DNA of 10,786 nucleotides from the NCBI GenBank assembly GCA_003242275.1, contig QGUX01000104.1, forward strand, positions 1-10,786, read 5' to 3'. Source of the DNA: Pseudomonadota bacterium. GTDB taxonomy: Bacteria > Pseudomonadota > Gammaproteobacteria > Steroidobacterales > Steroidobacteraceae. Shown here in pieces: positions 1 through 7,699 of the stretch (position 1 is the first letter of the stretch; each line of letters starts with the position of its first letter). The notes below the pieces were generated by a model. That model made no database searches. It was not told where the DNA came from and worked only from the letters and a program-made list of their open reading frames with translations. Both the position numbers and the translations under genes were made by a program.

Positions 1-8
1 AGCGGATA

Positions 9-377
9 GGAAATTCAAACGCCCTTGCCTGCTCGGTGCGTGCTTGGTCCGTTTTGCCTTAGTTCGTGGAACGGGCCTTATGTTGGGACCGGGCTTGCCG
101 TCACCGCCCTGAACCCCGCCAGAGTTCCGGCCAGGAACGCGCCCGGACGCCCACCCTGCCCTTCATTCCCGGTGCTTCCCGGCTTGCCTGCCCGGGAACC
201 GCCTTCACCTGGCACCGGCCGCAAGGCCGGCATGCACCATCCCGTCCGCTCGGACCGCTGGCCGGCCGAATCCCCGCACCTTCGAATTCAAAGCAGGCTC
301 GCCTGCCCCGGCGGTGCCCGCACGCCAAGCGGCAGTTCGCACTGGTACTGATCCGGCGCGCTCTTCTCCAGATGCGC
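9..377. repeat. Left copy of a perfect 369-bp direct repeat
   Basis: Compared base by base with 10418-10786 (constant offset 10409), no mismatch was found. It covers the non-coding IS terminus (9-287) and the last 30 codons of the transposase. The left edge is real divergence. The right edge (377) is set only by the end of the window in the other copy, so the true repeat may be longer. Confidence 0.97.
176..230. other. Hairpin-rich IS91 terminus, candidate oriIS
   Basis: Downstream of the transposase stop lie two clean inverted repeats. The first is TTCCCGG / CCGGGAA (176-182 with 192-198, 9-nt loop); TTCCCGG also occurs once more at 166-172 as a direct repeat. The second is CCGGCC-GCAA-GGCCGG (215-230), a 6-bp stem closing a tetraloop. 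IS91-family origins lie 3' of the transposase and carry secondary structure recognised by the HUH enzyme, so this is the expected place for oriIS. The exact nick site cannot be read off. The last bases before the edge on the transposase strand are TTCC, not the GTTC/CAAG-type tetramers described for IS91. Confidence 0.4.
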
Positions 378-1328
378 GAGGATTCTGGCAACGACCTGCG
401 GCTCCTCGATGCTGGCGATGATCTTGAGCCTGCCGCCGCAGCGGGCGCAGCCCTCGATCTGGATGCCAAAGACCCGCTTGAGCCGCCGTGCCCAGCTCAT
501 GGACACGTGTTTGGGTGTCGGCGGCCGGGCTGGATCGGCAACTGGAGCTGTCTGCGCAGCACCGGCGCCCCGTTGCGCGGGCGTCACGGCAGCGCGCAGT
601 TTGCTGTGCGGAGCGAATACACCGTGATACCGGGTCAGGTGCATCCGCGGCGGCGGCACCAGCGTGGCCAACCTTGCCATGAAATCCAGCGGCTCGATCA
701 CGATGTGCGTGGTGCCGTCCCGGTACGGGGTCTTGAGCGCGTAGCGCACATGGCCCGAAGAAGTCAGGCCCAAGCGTTCGGTGGCCACCGGCGGGCGGCT
801 CACGTAGCGACACAGCCGTTCAAGCTTCGGCCGCTGGTGGGGCGCAATGTCGATGCCGGCGTGCAGCGAGAACCCGCCGGCGCGGGCCGCTCCGTTCGGG
901 CCGCCTTCCAGGCCCTGCAGCCGGGGTGGCACCGTCTGCAGCGTGAACAGCTTCTGCCCGGCTCTGGGGCCAACGGCAATCCGGTAGGTGATCGAAGAGC
1001 CCAGCAGATCATCCAGTGGGCCGCCTTCGCCATCCCCGGTGAGCCAGGCGTTCTCCATGTCCCGCTCGACCAGGCCCCGCCGCTCCAGCACACGGCCGAT
1101 CCGGGAGGCGATCTGCTCGACGAGCGCCTGCAGCTCGTTCAGGTCCGGTCCTGCGACAAGACGGAATACCGGCGGACCGGCGCCGTCGGCCACATACACG
1201 CCATCCAGAAACAGCATGTGGAAGTGCACGTTCAGGTTCAGCGCCGAGCCGAAGCGCTGCACCAGCGTCACCGCGCCGGTGGCACCACTGCTGCGCGCGA
1301 GGCCAGCTTTGTGAAGCAGGTGGGAAAT
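288..1328 (-). pseudogene. IS91-family transposase, N-terminally truncated
   Basis: HUH-type rolling-circle transposase (Y2_Tnp family) that would nick single-stranded DNA at the element's origin. The recognisable part starts around HLLHKAGLARSS and runs about 346 residues to a TGA at 290-288. Visible family marks are the TGAVTLVQRFGSALNLN block, the metal-binding HUH motif as HFH within NLNVHFHMLFLDGVY, the RYVSRPPVA segment carrying the likely catalytic tyrosine, and a C-terminal CARCGGRLKIIASIEEP stretch with a Cys-x2-Cys pair. Full-length relatives carry an N-terminal cysteine-rich zinc-binding domain of roughly 100-150 residues, which is absent here. Upstream of about 1328 the open frame continues only as antisense of ilvE, so those residues are not transposase. 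No start codon or ribosome site for the truncated form can be supported. Confidence 0.85.
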
Positions 1329-1962
1329 CGGCGTGGCGCCAAAAGTCGAACCGCCGGTCGAGGTGGCGGTGGCGGCATGGGAATGGGGCAAGTACCTGGG
1401 GGCCGATTCGGAGGCTGCGGGCGTCGATGTCTGCGTGTCGTCGTGGCAGCGCGTGGCGCCCAACACCATCCCTGCCCTGGCCAAGGCGGCCGGCAACTAT
1501 CTTTCCAGCCAGCTCATCAGCCTGGAGGCCAAGCGCCTGGGCTTCGCCGAGGGCATCGGGCTTTCACCCGATGGCATGGTCAGTGAGGGCGCGGGCGAGA
1601 ACCTGTTTCTGATCCGTGACGGCGTCATCCACACACCGGGAATGGCGCATTCGGCGCTGAGCGGCATCACCCGCGATTCGGTGATCCGGCTGGCGCGCGA
1701 CCTGGGTTATGAAGTGCGCGAGACCTCCATCCCGCGCGAGATGCTCTATCTCGCCGACGAGCTGTTCTTCACCGGCACCGCCGCGGAGATCACGCCGGTG
1801 CGCTCGGTGGACCGCATCACCATCGGTGCCGGGCACCGCGGCCCCATCACCGAGAAGCTGCAGCAGGCCTTCTTCGGCATCCTCACCGGCGCCGCGCCAG
1901 ACCGCTACAACTGGCTGGATCCGGTCGACATGTCGGCGCAGCCGCGCGTCGCCATGGCCTGA
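1326..1962 (+). pseudogene. ilvE: Branched-chain amino acid aminotransferase, 3' fragment
   Basis: PLP-dependent class IV transaminase performing the last step of leucine, isoleucine and valine synthesis. About 210 of the usual roughly 305-310 residues remain. The fragment begins at about IGVAPKVEPPVEVAVAAW, so the N-terminal domain (about 100 residues) is replaced by IS DNA. The C-terminal domain is well kept: the PLP-lysine segment IPALAKAAGNY (Lys codon 1483-1485), the EGAGENLFLI block, the SGITRDSVI phosphate-loop region and the LFFTGTAAEITPV signature. An in-frame stop lies at 1312-1314. A GTG at 1333 could start a shortened protein but has no convincing ribosome site, and the product would lack the small domain. 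It is followed by leuC after 9 bp, so it was the leading or an internal gene of a leucine operon. Confidence 0.9.
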
Positions 1963-1971
1963 GGGTTCCTG

Positions 1972-3375
1972 ATGACTGCCCCGAAGACCCTCTTCCAGAA
2001 AGTCTGGGAGCGGCACGAAGTGGTGCCGCAGACCGCCGATACGCCGGCGGTGCTTTATATCGATCTGCACCTGATCCATGAGGTGACCTCGCCGCAGGCA
2101 TTCAGCGAACTGCGTGCACGCGGCCTGAAGCTGCGGCGCACCGACCGCACGCTCGGCACCATGGATCACTCCACCCCGACGCTTACCGAGCAGGTGTTCG
2201 GCGGCAAGCCCTTCACCATCAGGTCGGCGGCGCTGCAGGTGCAGAAGCTGGAGGCCAACTGCGCCGAGTTCGGCGTGGAGCTGCTGAACCTCACCAGCGA
2301 CAAGCGCGGCATCGTGCATGTGATCGGGCCTGAACTGGGTGCCACCCAGCCGGGCAAGACCATCGTGTGCGGCGACAGCCACACGTCTACGCATGGCGCG
2401 TTCGGCGCGCTGGCCTTTGGCATCGGCACCACCGAGGTGGGGCATGTGATGGCCACGCAGTGCCTGCTGCAGAGCAAGCCGAAAACACTCGCGATCAATG
2501 TCACCGGCACGCTGCATCCCGGCGTCACCGCCAAGGACCTGGTGCTGGCCATCATCGGGAAGATCGGCGTGGGCGGTGGCACCGGCCACGTGATCGAATT
2601 TCGTGGTGAGGCCATCCGCGCGCTGAACATGGACGAGCGCATGACGGTGTGCAACATGTCGATCGAGGCCGGCGCCCGCGCCGGCATGATCGCGCCGGAC
2701 GACACCACCTTCGAATACCTCAAGGGCCGTCCGCGTGCGCCGCAGGGTGCCGCCTGGGATGCCGCCGTGGCCGACTGGCGCACGCTGGTCAGCGACGAAG
2801 GCGCCGTGTTCGACCGCGAGGTCACACTGGATGCCTCCACCGTCGAGCCCATGGTGACCTGGGGCACGCATCCGGGCATGGTGGCGCCGGTGAGTGGCAA
2901 TGTGCCGCCGGCCAGCGACGATCCGGTGTTCGAGCGCGCGCTGGCCTACATGGGCTTCGATGCGGGCCAGAAGCTGGCCGGTTCACCGGTCAACGTGGTG
3001 TTCATCGGCAGTTGCACCAACTCGCGCATCACCGACCTTCGCGCCGCCGCCGGCGTGCTGAAGGGGCGCCGCGTCGCCCCAGGCGTGCAGATGCTGGTGG
3101 TACCCGGCTCACAGCAGGTCAAGAAGCAGGCCGAGGCCGAGGGTCTCGACCGAATTTTCACGGACGCCGGCGCCGAGTGGCGCGAGTCCGGCTGCTCGAT
3201 GTGTCTCGGGATGAACGGCGACACGGTGGCCAAGGGCCAATATTCCCTCAGCACCAGCAACCGCAACTTCGAGGGCCGTCAGGGCGTGGGTGCGCGCACG
3301 CTGCTGGCCAGTCCGGTCACCGCCGCCGCCTCGGCCGTGCGCGGTGCGATCACCGATCCCAGGGAGCTGATGTGA
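1972..3375 (+). CDS. leuC: 3-isopropylmalate dehydratase large subunit
   Basis: Large subunit of isopropylmalate isomerase, which converts 2-isopropylmalate to 3-isopropylmalate in cytosolic leucine synthesis as a heterodimer with LeuD. It has 467 residues, the normal length for the bacterial enzyme. The aconitase-type [4Fe-4S] ligands are visible as Cys348 in FIGSCTNSR and Cys408/Cys411 in [10 protein letters not shown], within one residue of the E. coli numbering. The N-terminus [12 protein letters not shown] and the blocks [20 protein letters not shown] and [11 protein letters not shown] are typical of the family. ATG 1972 is preceded by a GAGGG ribosome site (1961-1965) that overlaps the ilvE stop. 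The stop overlaps the leuD start by one base (TGATG), implying coupled translation. No frameshift or missing residue is seen, so it should be functional if transcribed. Confidence 0.97.
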   Translation: MTAPKTLFQKVWERHEVVPQTADTPAVLYIDLHLIHEVTSPQAFSELRARGLKLRRTDRTLGTMDHSTPTLTEQVFGGKPFTIRSAALQVQKLEANCAEFGVELLNLTSDKRGIVHVIGPELGATQPGKTIVCGDSHTSTHGAFGALAFGIGTTEVGHVMATQCLLQSKPKTLAINVTGTLHPGVTAKDLVLAIIGKIGVGGGTGHVIEFRGEAIRALNMDERMTVCNMSIEAGARAGMIAPDDTTFEYLKGRPRAPQGAAWDAAVADWRTLVSDEGAVFDREVTLDASTVEPMVTWGTHPGMVAPVSGNVPPASDDPVFERALAYMGFDAGQKLAGSPVNVVFIGSCTNSRITDLRAAAGVLKGRRVAPGVQMLVVPGSQQVKKQAEAEGLDRIFTDAGAEWRESGCSMCLGMNGDTVAKGQYSLSTSNRNFEGRQGVGARTLLASPVTAAASAVRGAITDPRELM

Positions 3376-3962
3376 TGGCAGGCTTCACCAGCGTGACCTC
3401 GCGCACCGTGGTGCTGCCGGTCAATGACGTCGACACCGACCAGATCATCCCGGCGCGCTTCCTGCGCACCACCTCGAAGGAAGGCCTGGGCAAGCAGCTC
3501 TTTGCCGACTGGCGCTACCTGCCCGATGGCAGTGCCAACCCGGAGTTTGCGCTGAACCGTCCGGAGGCGGCCGGCGCGCGCGTGCTGGTGGCCGGCGACA
3601 ACTTCGGCTGCGGTTCCTCGCGCGAGCACGCGCCCTGGGCGCTGACCGACTTCGGCATCACCGTGGTGGTGTCCACCAGCTTCGCCGACATCTTCCGCTC
3701 CAATTCGCTGAAGAACGGCCTGGTGCCGGTGGTGGTCGACGCGGCCACGCTGCAGTGGCTGAAGGACAACCCCGGCGCCGAAGTGACGGTGGATCTGGAC
3801 AGCCGCACCCTGCGCCTGCCCGATGGCCGCGCCGTGCCCTTTCCCATCGAGCCGTTCGCGCGCTACTGCCTGATGCAGGGCGTGGACCAGCTCGGCTACC
3901 TGCTCAAGCAGGACGAGGCGATCAGCGCCTACGAACAGCGCCGCGAGGCCGCGGGCTACTGA
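3375..3962 (+). CDS. leuD: 3-isopropylmalate dehydratase small subunit
   Basis: Small subunit of isopropylmalate isomerase, the swivelling aconitase-like domain that completes the active site with LeuC. It has 195 residues, close to the usual 200. Diagnostic stretches are [16 protein letters not shown] near the N-terminus (residues about 16-31), [17 protein letters not shown] (about residues 74-90), and [18 protein letters not shown], which follows it. ATG 3375 lies within the leuC stop (TGATG) and has AGGGAG at 3361-3366, eight bases upstream. The open frame extends far upstream inside leuC out of its frame, but this start matches the family N-terminus and the overlap arrangement. The gene is intact. 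Confidence 0.97.
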   Translation: MAGFTSVTSRTVVLPVNDVDTDQIIPARFLRTTSKEGLGKQLFADWRYLPDGSANPEFALNRPEAAGARVLVAGDNFGCGSSREHAPWALTDFGITVVVSTSFADIFRSNSLKNGLVPVVVDAATLQWLKDNPGAEVTVDLDSRTLRLPDGRAVPFPIEPFARYCLMQGVDQLGYLLKQDEAISAYEQRREAAGY

Positions 3963-4009
3963 ATGCGGGCGCGACACGCGCCTGCCCATCGAACAGACGG
4001 AGCGAACGG

Positions 4010-5071
4010 ATGAAGGCAAGCATCACGGTCCTGGCCGGCGACGGCATCGGTCCGGAGGTCACGCGCGAGGGCGTGCGTGCGCTGGAGAAAGTGGCAGCGC
4101 TGTTCGGCCATGCACTCACCTTCGATGCGCGCGACTTCGGCGGCATCGCCATCGACAACCACGCCGATCCGCTGCCGGCCGACACGCTGGCCAGCTGCCT
4201 GGCCGCCGATGCCATCCTGCTCGGCGCCATCGGCGGGCCGAAGTGGTCGGCACCGGATGCGAAGCTGCGACCGGAGACCGGGCTGCTGCGCCTGCGCCGG
4301 GAACTGGGCGTGTATGCCAACCTGCGCCCCGTGGCCGTGCACCCTGCCCTGGCCGATTCCACCACGCTGAAACCCGAGGTGGTGCGCGGCGTGGACCTGG
4401 TGTTCGTGCGCGAGCTGACCGGCGGCATCTATTTCGGCGCCAAGACGCGCACGGCCACCGAGGCCAGCGGCCTGTGCAGTTACAGCGCCGCGGAGATCGA
4501 GCGCGTCACGCGCGTGGCCGGCCGGCTGGCGCAGGCGCGCCGCCGCAAGCTCACTTCCATCGACAAGGCGAATGTGCTCGACACCTCACGACTGTGGCGC
4601 GAGGTGGTGACGCGCGTGATGCAGGCGGAATTTCCCGACGTGGCGGTCGAGCATGTGCTGGTCGACGCGGCCGCGATGCACCTGATCCGGCGTCCTGCTG
4701 ATTTCGACGTGATCGTCACCGAGAACATGTTCGGCGACATCCTCACCGACGAGGCTTCGATGCTGGCCGGTTCGCTGGGCGTGTCGCCTTCGGCCTCGCT
4801 GGGCGACGGGCGTCGCGGACTCTATGAACCCATCCACGGCTCCGCGCCGGACATCGCCGGCAAGGGCATCGCCAACCCGGTAGGCACCATTCTCAGCGCC
4901 GCGCTGCTGCTGCGGCATTCGCTGGGGCTGGAAACCGAAGCACGTGCCGTGGAACAGGCGGTGGGCGCGGCGCTGGAGCAGGGACTGCGCACGGCGGACA
5001 TTGCCGCCGGTGGTGCCGCCACCGGCACTGCCGAGGCCGGTGAGAGGATCTGCGCACTGATCCGCGCCTGA
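4010..5071 (+). CDS. leuB: 3-isopropylmalate dehydrogenase
   Basis: NAD-dependent beta-decarboxylating dehydrogenase that oxidises 3-isopropylmalate to 2-oxoisocaproate (via spontaneous or coupled decarboxylation), the third leucine-specific step. It is a cytosolic homodimer in known cases. It has 353 residues, normal for LeuB. Visible motifs are the N-terminal [10 protein letters not shown], the substrate-binding [10 protein letters not shown] (residues 134-143), [18 protein letters not shown] with the catalytic lysine, and [14 protein letters not shown] (from residue 238), which contains metal-binding aspartates 243 and 247. The NAD-binding [17 protein letters not shown] follows. ATG 4010 has GGAG at 3999-4002, seven bases away. 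It is separated from leuD by 47 bp with no evident terminator, so it is read as the last gene of the leu operon. Confidence 0.97.
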   Translation: MKASITVLAGDGIGPEVTREGVRALEKVAALFGHALTFDARDFGGIAIDNHADPLPADTLASCLAADAILLGAIGGPKWSAPDAKLRPETGLLRLRRELGVYANLRPVAVHPALADSTTLKPEVVRGVDLVFVRELTGGIYFGAKTRTATEASGLCSYSAAEIERVTRVAGRLAQARRRKLTSIDKANVLDTSRLWREVVTRVMQAEFPDVAVEHVLVDAAAMHLIRRPADFDVIVTENMFGDILTDEASMLAGSLGVSPSASLGDGRRGLYEPIHGSAPDIAGKGIANPVGTILSAALLLRHSLGLETEARAVEQAVGAALEQGLRTADIAAGGAATGTAEAGERICALIRA

Positions 5072-5107
5072 AGAAGGTGGCCGTCCCGTCACCGAGACCG
5101 CTTCCTT

Positions 5108-5977
5108 CTACGGCGCCTGCGGCGAGATGGCCTGCTTCATCTTCAGGTTCATCCCCATGCTCTGGGTCGGACCTTCCGCGGTGATCGACAGCCCCAGTTG
5201 CAGGTTCGCCTCGACGCTGCCCGTGGGCACCAGACGATCAAGCTGAATGCTGCTGGTGCCACCGCCCTCCATCTTCACCGAGTCGAGTCTGGCGCCAGGT
5301 GGCAGGCCCGCCACCGCATCGAGGCTGGCATCGACCATCTTCACATCCAGCTCGATGCGGTTGCCGGCGCGCGAGCGCAGCGTGTATTCGGCCGTCTGCG
5401 TCATCTGCATGTTGCTGTTGGTGACATGCTGGGTCACGCGCCAGCGTGCACCAGGGCCCACAGCTTCTTCCGGAAACGGCGCGGCCATCTGCTGCATCGA
5501 CTGTTCCAGATCCTGCAGCACGGCGCTGGCACTGCCATCGTCCGGCGCCTTCACCTCGCTGTCGCTGACCTGGCCGCGGGCATCGACGCGATACCAGCCG
5601 GAAAGGCCGCGGGTGGATTCGGACAGCGCCTGATTCATCTGCGCGGCCTGTGCATCATCGCCCGCAGCCTCGGCGGACAGCAGCTCGAACTCGATCCGTG
5701 CCGAGCCATCTGCCGCCACCTCGGCGGTGCGCATCGCCATGATCATGCGGATCGGCGGCACCGCACCCAGCGGCAGCACCTGGCCGGCCAGCGACATCGC
5801 CATCTGCACGTTCAGGTCGAGCGCGGCCTGTTCGGCATGGCCGGCGTTGAAGCGATAGCGGATGGCCTGGCGCGGCGCGGCGCCGGGTTCCAGGAGCTGC
5901 AGGGTGGTCTGGGCCGGTGCGGCGGCGCTGAACAACGCGGCCGACAGGGCGCCGGCAAGCAGGAAGCTGCGCAACAT
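5108..5977 (-). CDS. Exported protein of unknown function, DUF6263-like
   Basis: 289 residues with a clear Sec signal peptide: MLRSFLLAGALSAALFSAAA followed by PAQ, with cleavage likely near residue 22-23, so the product should be periplasmic or exported. There is no lipobox cysteine. The mature part is rich in polar beta-strand-like sequence. It has a central FPEEAVGPGARWRVTQHV and repeated short Met/Gln-rich stretches (MNQALS, SMQQM, SNMQMTQTAEYTL). The FPEEAVGPGARW turn and the overall plan resemble the DUF6263 type of uncharacterised exported proteins. That assignment is from memory of the family's look and no function is known. The start at 5977 has GGAG just upstream on the minus strand. 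It ends 36 bp from the leuB stop in convergent orientation. The 258-residue gene lies 167 bp upstream in the same direction. Confidence 0.75.
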   Translation of the reverse strand: MLRSFLLAGALSAALFSAAAPAQTTLQLLEPGAAPRQAIRYRFNAGHAEQAALDLNVQMAMSLAGQVLPLGAVPPIRMIMAMRTAEVAADGSARIEFELLSAEAAGDDAQAAQMNQALSESTRGLSGWYRVDARGQVSDSEVKAPDDGSASAVLQDLEQSMQQMAAPFPEEAVGPGARWRVTQHVTNSNMQMTQTAEYTLRSRAGNRIELDVKMVDASLDAVAGLPPGARLDSVKMEGGGTSSIQLDRLVPTGSVEANLQLGLSITAEGPTQSMGMNLKMKQAISPQAP

Positions 5978-6144
5978 GGAGGACTCCGTTGAAAGAGGCG
6001 CGCAGCATAGCAGTCGTCAGAGCTGCTGAGATTTCGTATAGGGCTGTGGGGACGCCTCACGCGTCCCGACGGCCACCGCAGGCGGAGTTCAAGTCAGAGA
6101 GTCGCCCCCCCCTCCGCCCAGCTCCGGCGCCCCAGTAGGGCGTG
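5978..6144. other. Intergenic segment with a 7-bp stem hairpin
   Basis: This lies between two minus-strand genes. It holds a perfect inverted repeat GGGACGC-CTCAC-GCGTCCC (6049-6067) and a run of eight C (6105-6112). On the minus strand the hairpin sits about 78 nt past the end of the 258-residue gene and upstream of the 289-residue gene. No T-tract follows on either strand, so a factor-independent terminator is not well supported. It could be a regulatory or repeat-derived palindrome. Confidence 0.35.
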
Positions 6145-6921
6145 CTACCAGCCACCCTCCGCGCGAAGCTCGTGGTAACGCTGTTCGACGAAGTTTTCGA
6201 TGAAACCGGAACCGCCCCGATAAGCCGGATTCTCCGTCTTCGCCATCAGGCGACGAATCGCCTCTCCTGGCGAAACCTCCTCGTAGCCTTCGGGTATAAC
6301 GAACAGAAGAGGGTCTGGCTCGCCGAGCACGATGTTCTCGACGAGCTCCGTCCGAACCACCGCATCACCAACCTTCCAGGTCGTGCTCAAGGGAATGCAA
6401 GCCAATTTCGGCGCTACCCAGCGTTCCGTGTAAGGCTGATTGGGTTCCACAGGATTTTGTGCATCACGGATCGCAAGGTGTCCGTCGACTTGGCTGCGTA
6501 CAGCGCTGTCCTTCAAGCCGCAGTTCTCTTGTGGGCCGGCTTGAACCATTTTCCTGTAGTTCTTCGACAGAGGGGCGGAGGTGACCGTGCCAGTCTCCTT
6601 TACCAAAAAGGCACGCCGCAGGTTTTGAATGTCTTCAATAACGCGCGTCTCGACGCGCTTGTCACTCCCAGCATCCCTGACCCGGATGTCGACGGTCGAG
6701 CCATCGCTCCGCATAGCCCGCATGACCCGTTCAGTACGGAGCAATGTTCCGTCCGACGGGTTGTAATCCTGAACGACAACGTCGAACGTCATCGCAGGCA
6801 GCACTTCGTTTTGATGGACTTGCCCGTGAACGAGCCAAGTGACGCCCGACGCCAGCGTACCGACTGATAGGCAGATCAGGATTCTGGAAGCGACCCCCTT
6901 CACTTTCAATGTAGTGTACAT
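6145..6921 (-). CDS. Membrane-anchored or exported protein of unknown function, 258 aa
   Basis: The frame is open up to 7041, but I choose ATG 6921. It starts MYTTLKVKGVASR, directly precedes a hydrophobic segment (ILICLSVGTLASGVTWLV, residues 14-31) and has AGGAG 11 bases upstream. The segment is an uncleaved anchor or a signal peptide, so most of the protein faces the periplasm or outside. The C-terminal half contains ERWVAPKLACIPLS (residues 167-180), then GDAVVRTELVENI and GEPDPLLFVIPEGYEEVSP. This resembles a recurrent, unnamed exported-protein type in soil bacteria with an ERWxxPxL and DPxLFxxPxxY pattern; that similarity is from memory. Cys134 and Cys175 could pair. Its start is 20 bp behind the stop of the cysteine-rich gene, so the two are probably co-transcribed. 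Base composition looks less GC-rich than the leu genes. No function can be assigned. Confidence 0.7.
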   Translation of the reverse strand: MYTTLKVKGVASRILICLSVGTLASGVTWLVHGQVHQNEVLPAMTFDVVVQDYNPSDGTLLRTERVMRAMRSDGSTVDIRVRDAGSDKRVETRVIEDIQNLRRAFLVKETGTVTSAPLSKNYRKMVQAGPQENCGLKDSAVRSQVDGHLAIRDAQNPVEPNQPYTERWVAPKLACIPLSTTWKVGDAVVRTELVENIVLGEPDPLLFVIPEGYEEVSPGEAIRRLMAKTENPAYRGGSGFIENFVEQRYHELRAEGGW

Positions 6922-6941
6922 CTCTGGTTCTCCTGACGAGT

Positions 6942-7259
6942 TTAAATGCATTGATGGGTTCCGGCACATACGAACTGCGCGCCCAAAATGCAAATCGCCG
7001 GATCTTCGACGCAGCCCTGCAAGAGGCCCAGCTCGCACCAACCTCCCTCGCTACAGTTAATGATGCAACAACACCCTGGTTCACACCCGGTAGCTCCACC
7101 CGGAATCTGCAGGCACGCAAAGGTGTAAAGCCGTCCGGTGAATGGACCTTGTGACCAACTGACACACATGATCTGTGACCAAGTGCCGACTGAGAAGGTC
7201 GCCGCGGTCACGAGCATGAGAACTAAGAAAAAGGGTTTTCTCTTGGGCATCCGTGCCAT
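6942..7259 (-). CDS. Small secreted cysteine-rich protein, 105 aa
   Basis: I do not recognise this family. The N-terminus MARMPKRKPFFLVLMLVTAA is a textbook signal peptide (basic start, hydrophobic core), with cleavage plausible near residues 25-30. The remaining 75 or so residues contain 12 cysteines (32, 49, 59, 63, 64, 65, 69, 75, 83, 90, 98, 104), including a GCCC cluster, many glycines and almost no charged residues. An even number of cysteines in an exported product suggests several disulfides. Metal binding is possible but no known motif is visible. ATG 7259 has a perfect AGGAGG (7268-7263) four bases upstream. The ATG at 7250 would leave 13 bases and is less likely. It precedes the 258-residue anchored protein by 20 bp. 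That organisation, a good ribosome site and a signal peptide support a real gene despite its size. Confidence 0.65.
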   Translation of the reverse strand: MARMPKRKPFFLVLMLVTAATFSVGTWSQIMCVSWSQGPFTGRLYTFACLQIPGGATGCEPGCCCIINCSEGGWCELGLLQGCVEDPAICILGAQFVCAGTHQCI

Positions 7260-7569
7260 GAGGCCTCCTGCGTTGTTCTTGACGTCTTAAGTGCTAACTT
7301 TCTTGATCGACGTGCTTGGATTCTGCGAGGACGCGTATCGTCTTACCACAACCAACAAAATAAAACAAGGGCGGTGGGGCTCAGCATTTCGACGCCGACG
7401 AAAATCTGAGGCCTGCACCTTCGGGAACCGTGTGCGATGTCGACCCTTTCGGTGGCGGCCACCAGAGCTGCGATTGTCGGAACGGCAATTGGGGGGGGGC
7501 ACGCGCTTTCTTTGCCGACGGTATTTTCTCGCGCTTCGATGGGTTGATGTGATGCAGCGCTCGCTGACT

Positions 7570-7659
7570 CGGTGGTCACTGGCGGCCGGCTCACGTAGCG
7601 GCACAGGCGTTGGCGCTTCGGCCGCTGGTCCGGGGCGATGTCGATACCGGCATGCAACG
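7570..7659 (-). pseudogene. Decayed fragment of a second IS91-family transposase
   Basis: This segment aligns without gaps to 779-868 of the left IS: 75 of 90 bases match by hand count (83%). On the minus strand it reads HAGIDIAPDQRPKRQRLCRYVSRPPVTTES, against HAGIDIAPHQRPKLERLCRYVSRPPVATER in the larger copy. It therefore keeps the segment with the presumed catalytic tyrosine. Neither side continues in homology, so it is a relic of a related but different IS91-type element. It ends 40 bp before the antitoxin start. Confidence 0.85.
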
Positions 7660-7667
7660 GTCGAGCA

Positions 7668-7686
7668 GTACGGTAGACTACTGTAC
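7668..7686. promoter_or_regulatory. Palindromic candidate operator of the toxin-antitoxin pair
   Basis: GTACGGTAG-A-CTACTGTAC is a 9-bp inverted repeat with one mismatch and a single central base. It ends one base before the AAGGAGG ribosome site (7688 onward). A TAGACT inside it could serve as a -10 box; no clear -35 is seen. Ribbon-helix-helix antitoxins commonly repress their own operon by binding such palindromes over the promoter, which is the inferred role here. Confidence 0.5.
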
Positions 7687-7699
7687 AAGGAGGCCCGAT

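Larger units (their letters stand above)
9..1325 (-). mobile_element. IS91-family insertion sequence, truncated at the transposase-5' side
   Basis: The element is read on the minus strand: transposase C-terminus towards low coordinates, then about 280 bp of non-coding terminal DNA ending at position 9. That edge is fixed sharply because the same DNA recurs at 10418-10786 and identity stops at exactly that base (base 8 is a, base 10417 is c). The other edge is a junction with ilvE at roughly 1315-1332, placed where transposase-like sequence gives way to aminotransferase sequence. The transposase N-terminus and the terIS-side end are missing, so this copy looks unable to move by itself. IS91 elements are known to replicate as rolling circles from oriIS (3' of the transposase) towards terIS. 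A fixed oriIS edge with a variable other edge fits aberrant termination, which is inference. Confidence 0.85.
7260..7699. other. Gene-poor stretch with IS91 remnant and toxin-antitoxin promoter
   Basis: No credible gene is seen. Open frames exist on both strands but have no family resemblance, and one includes the IS remnant at 7570-7659. A run of nine G lies at 7491-7499. The left part (to about 7380) is AT-richer than the rest and should hold the promoter of the cysteine-rich gene, which I cannot pinpoint. Confidence 0.5.

Noticed and set aside
66..1586. Long plus-strand open frame of 506 codons over the IS region
   Set aside because: It is the antisense shadow of the transposase and runs across the IS/ilvE junction out of both real frames; no family resemblance.
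1564..2871. 435-codon minus-strand open frame opposite ilvE and leuC
   Set aside because: His/Arg/Gly-rich shadow translation of GC-rich leuC; the plus-strand gene is unmistakable.
5072..5109. Possible bidirectional terminator between leuB and the convergent gene (AGAAGG / CCTTCT)
   Set aside because: The loop would be 26 nt with only weak inner pairing and no T-tract; not strong enough to annotate.
6922..7041. 40-codon N-terminal extension of the 258-residue protein
   Set aside because: It would overlap the cysteine-rich gene and bury the hydrophobic N-terminus; the internal ATG 6921 has AGGAG upstream.
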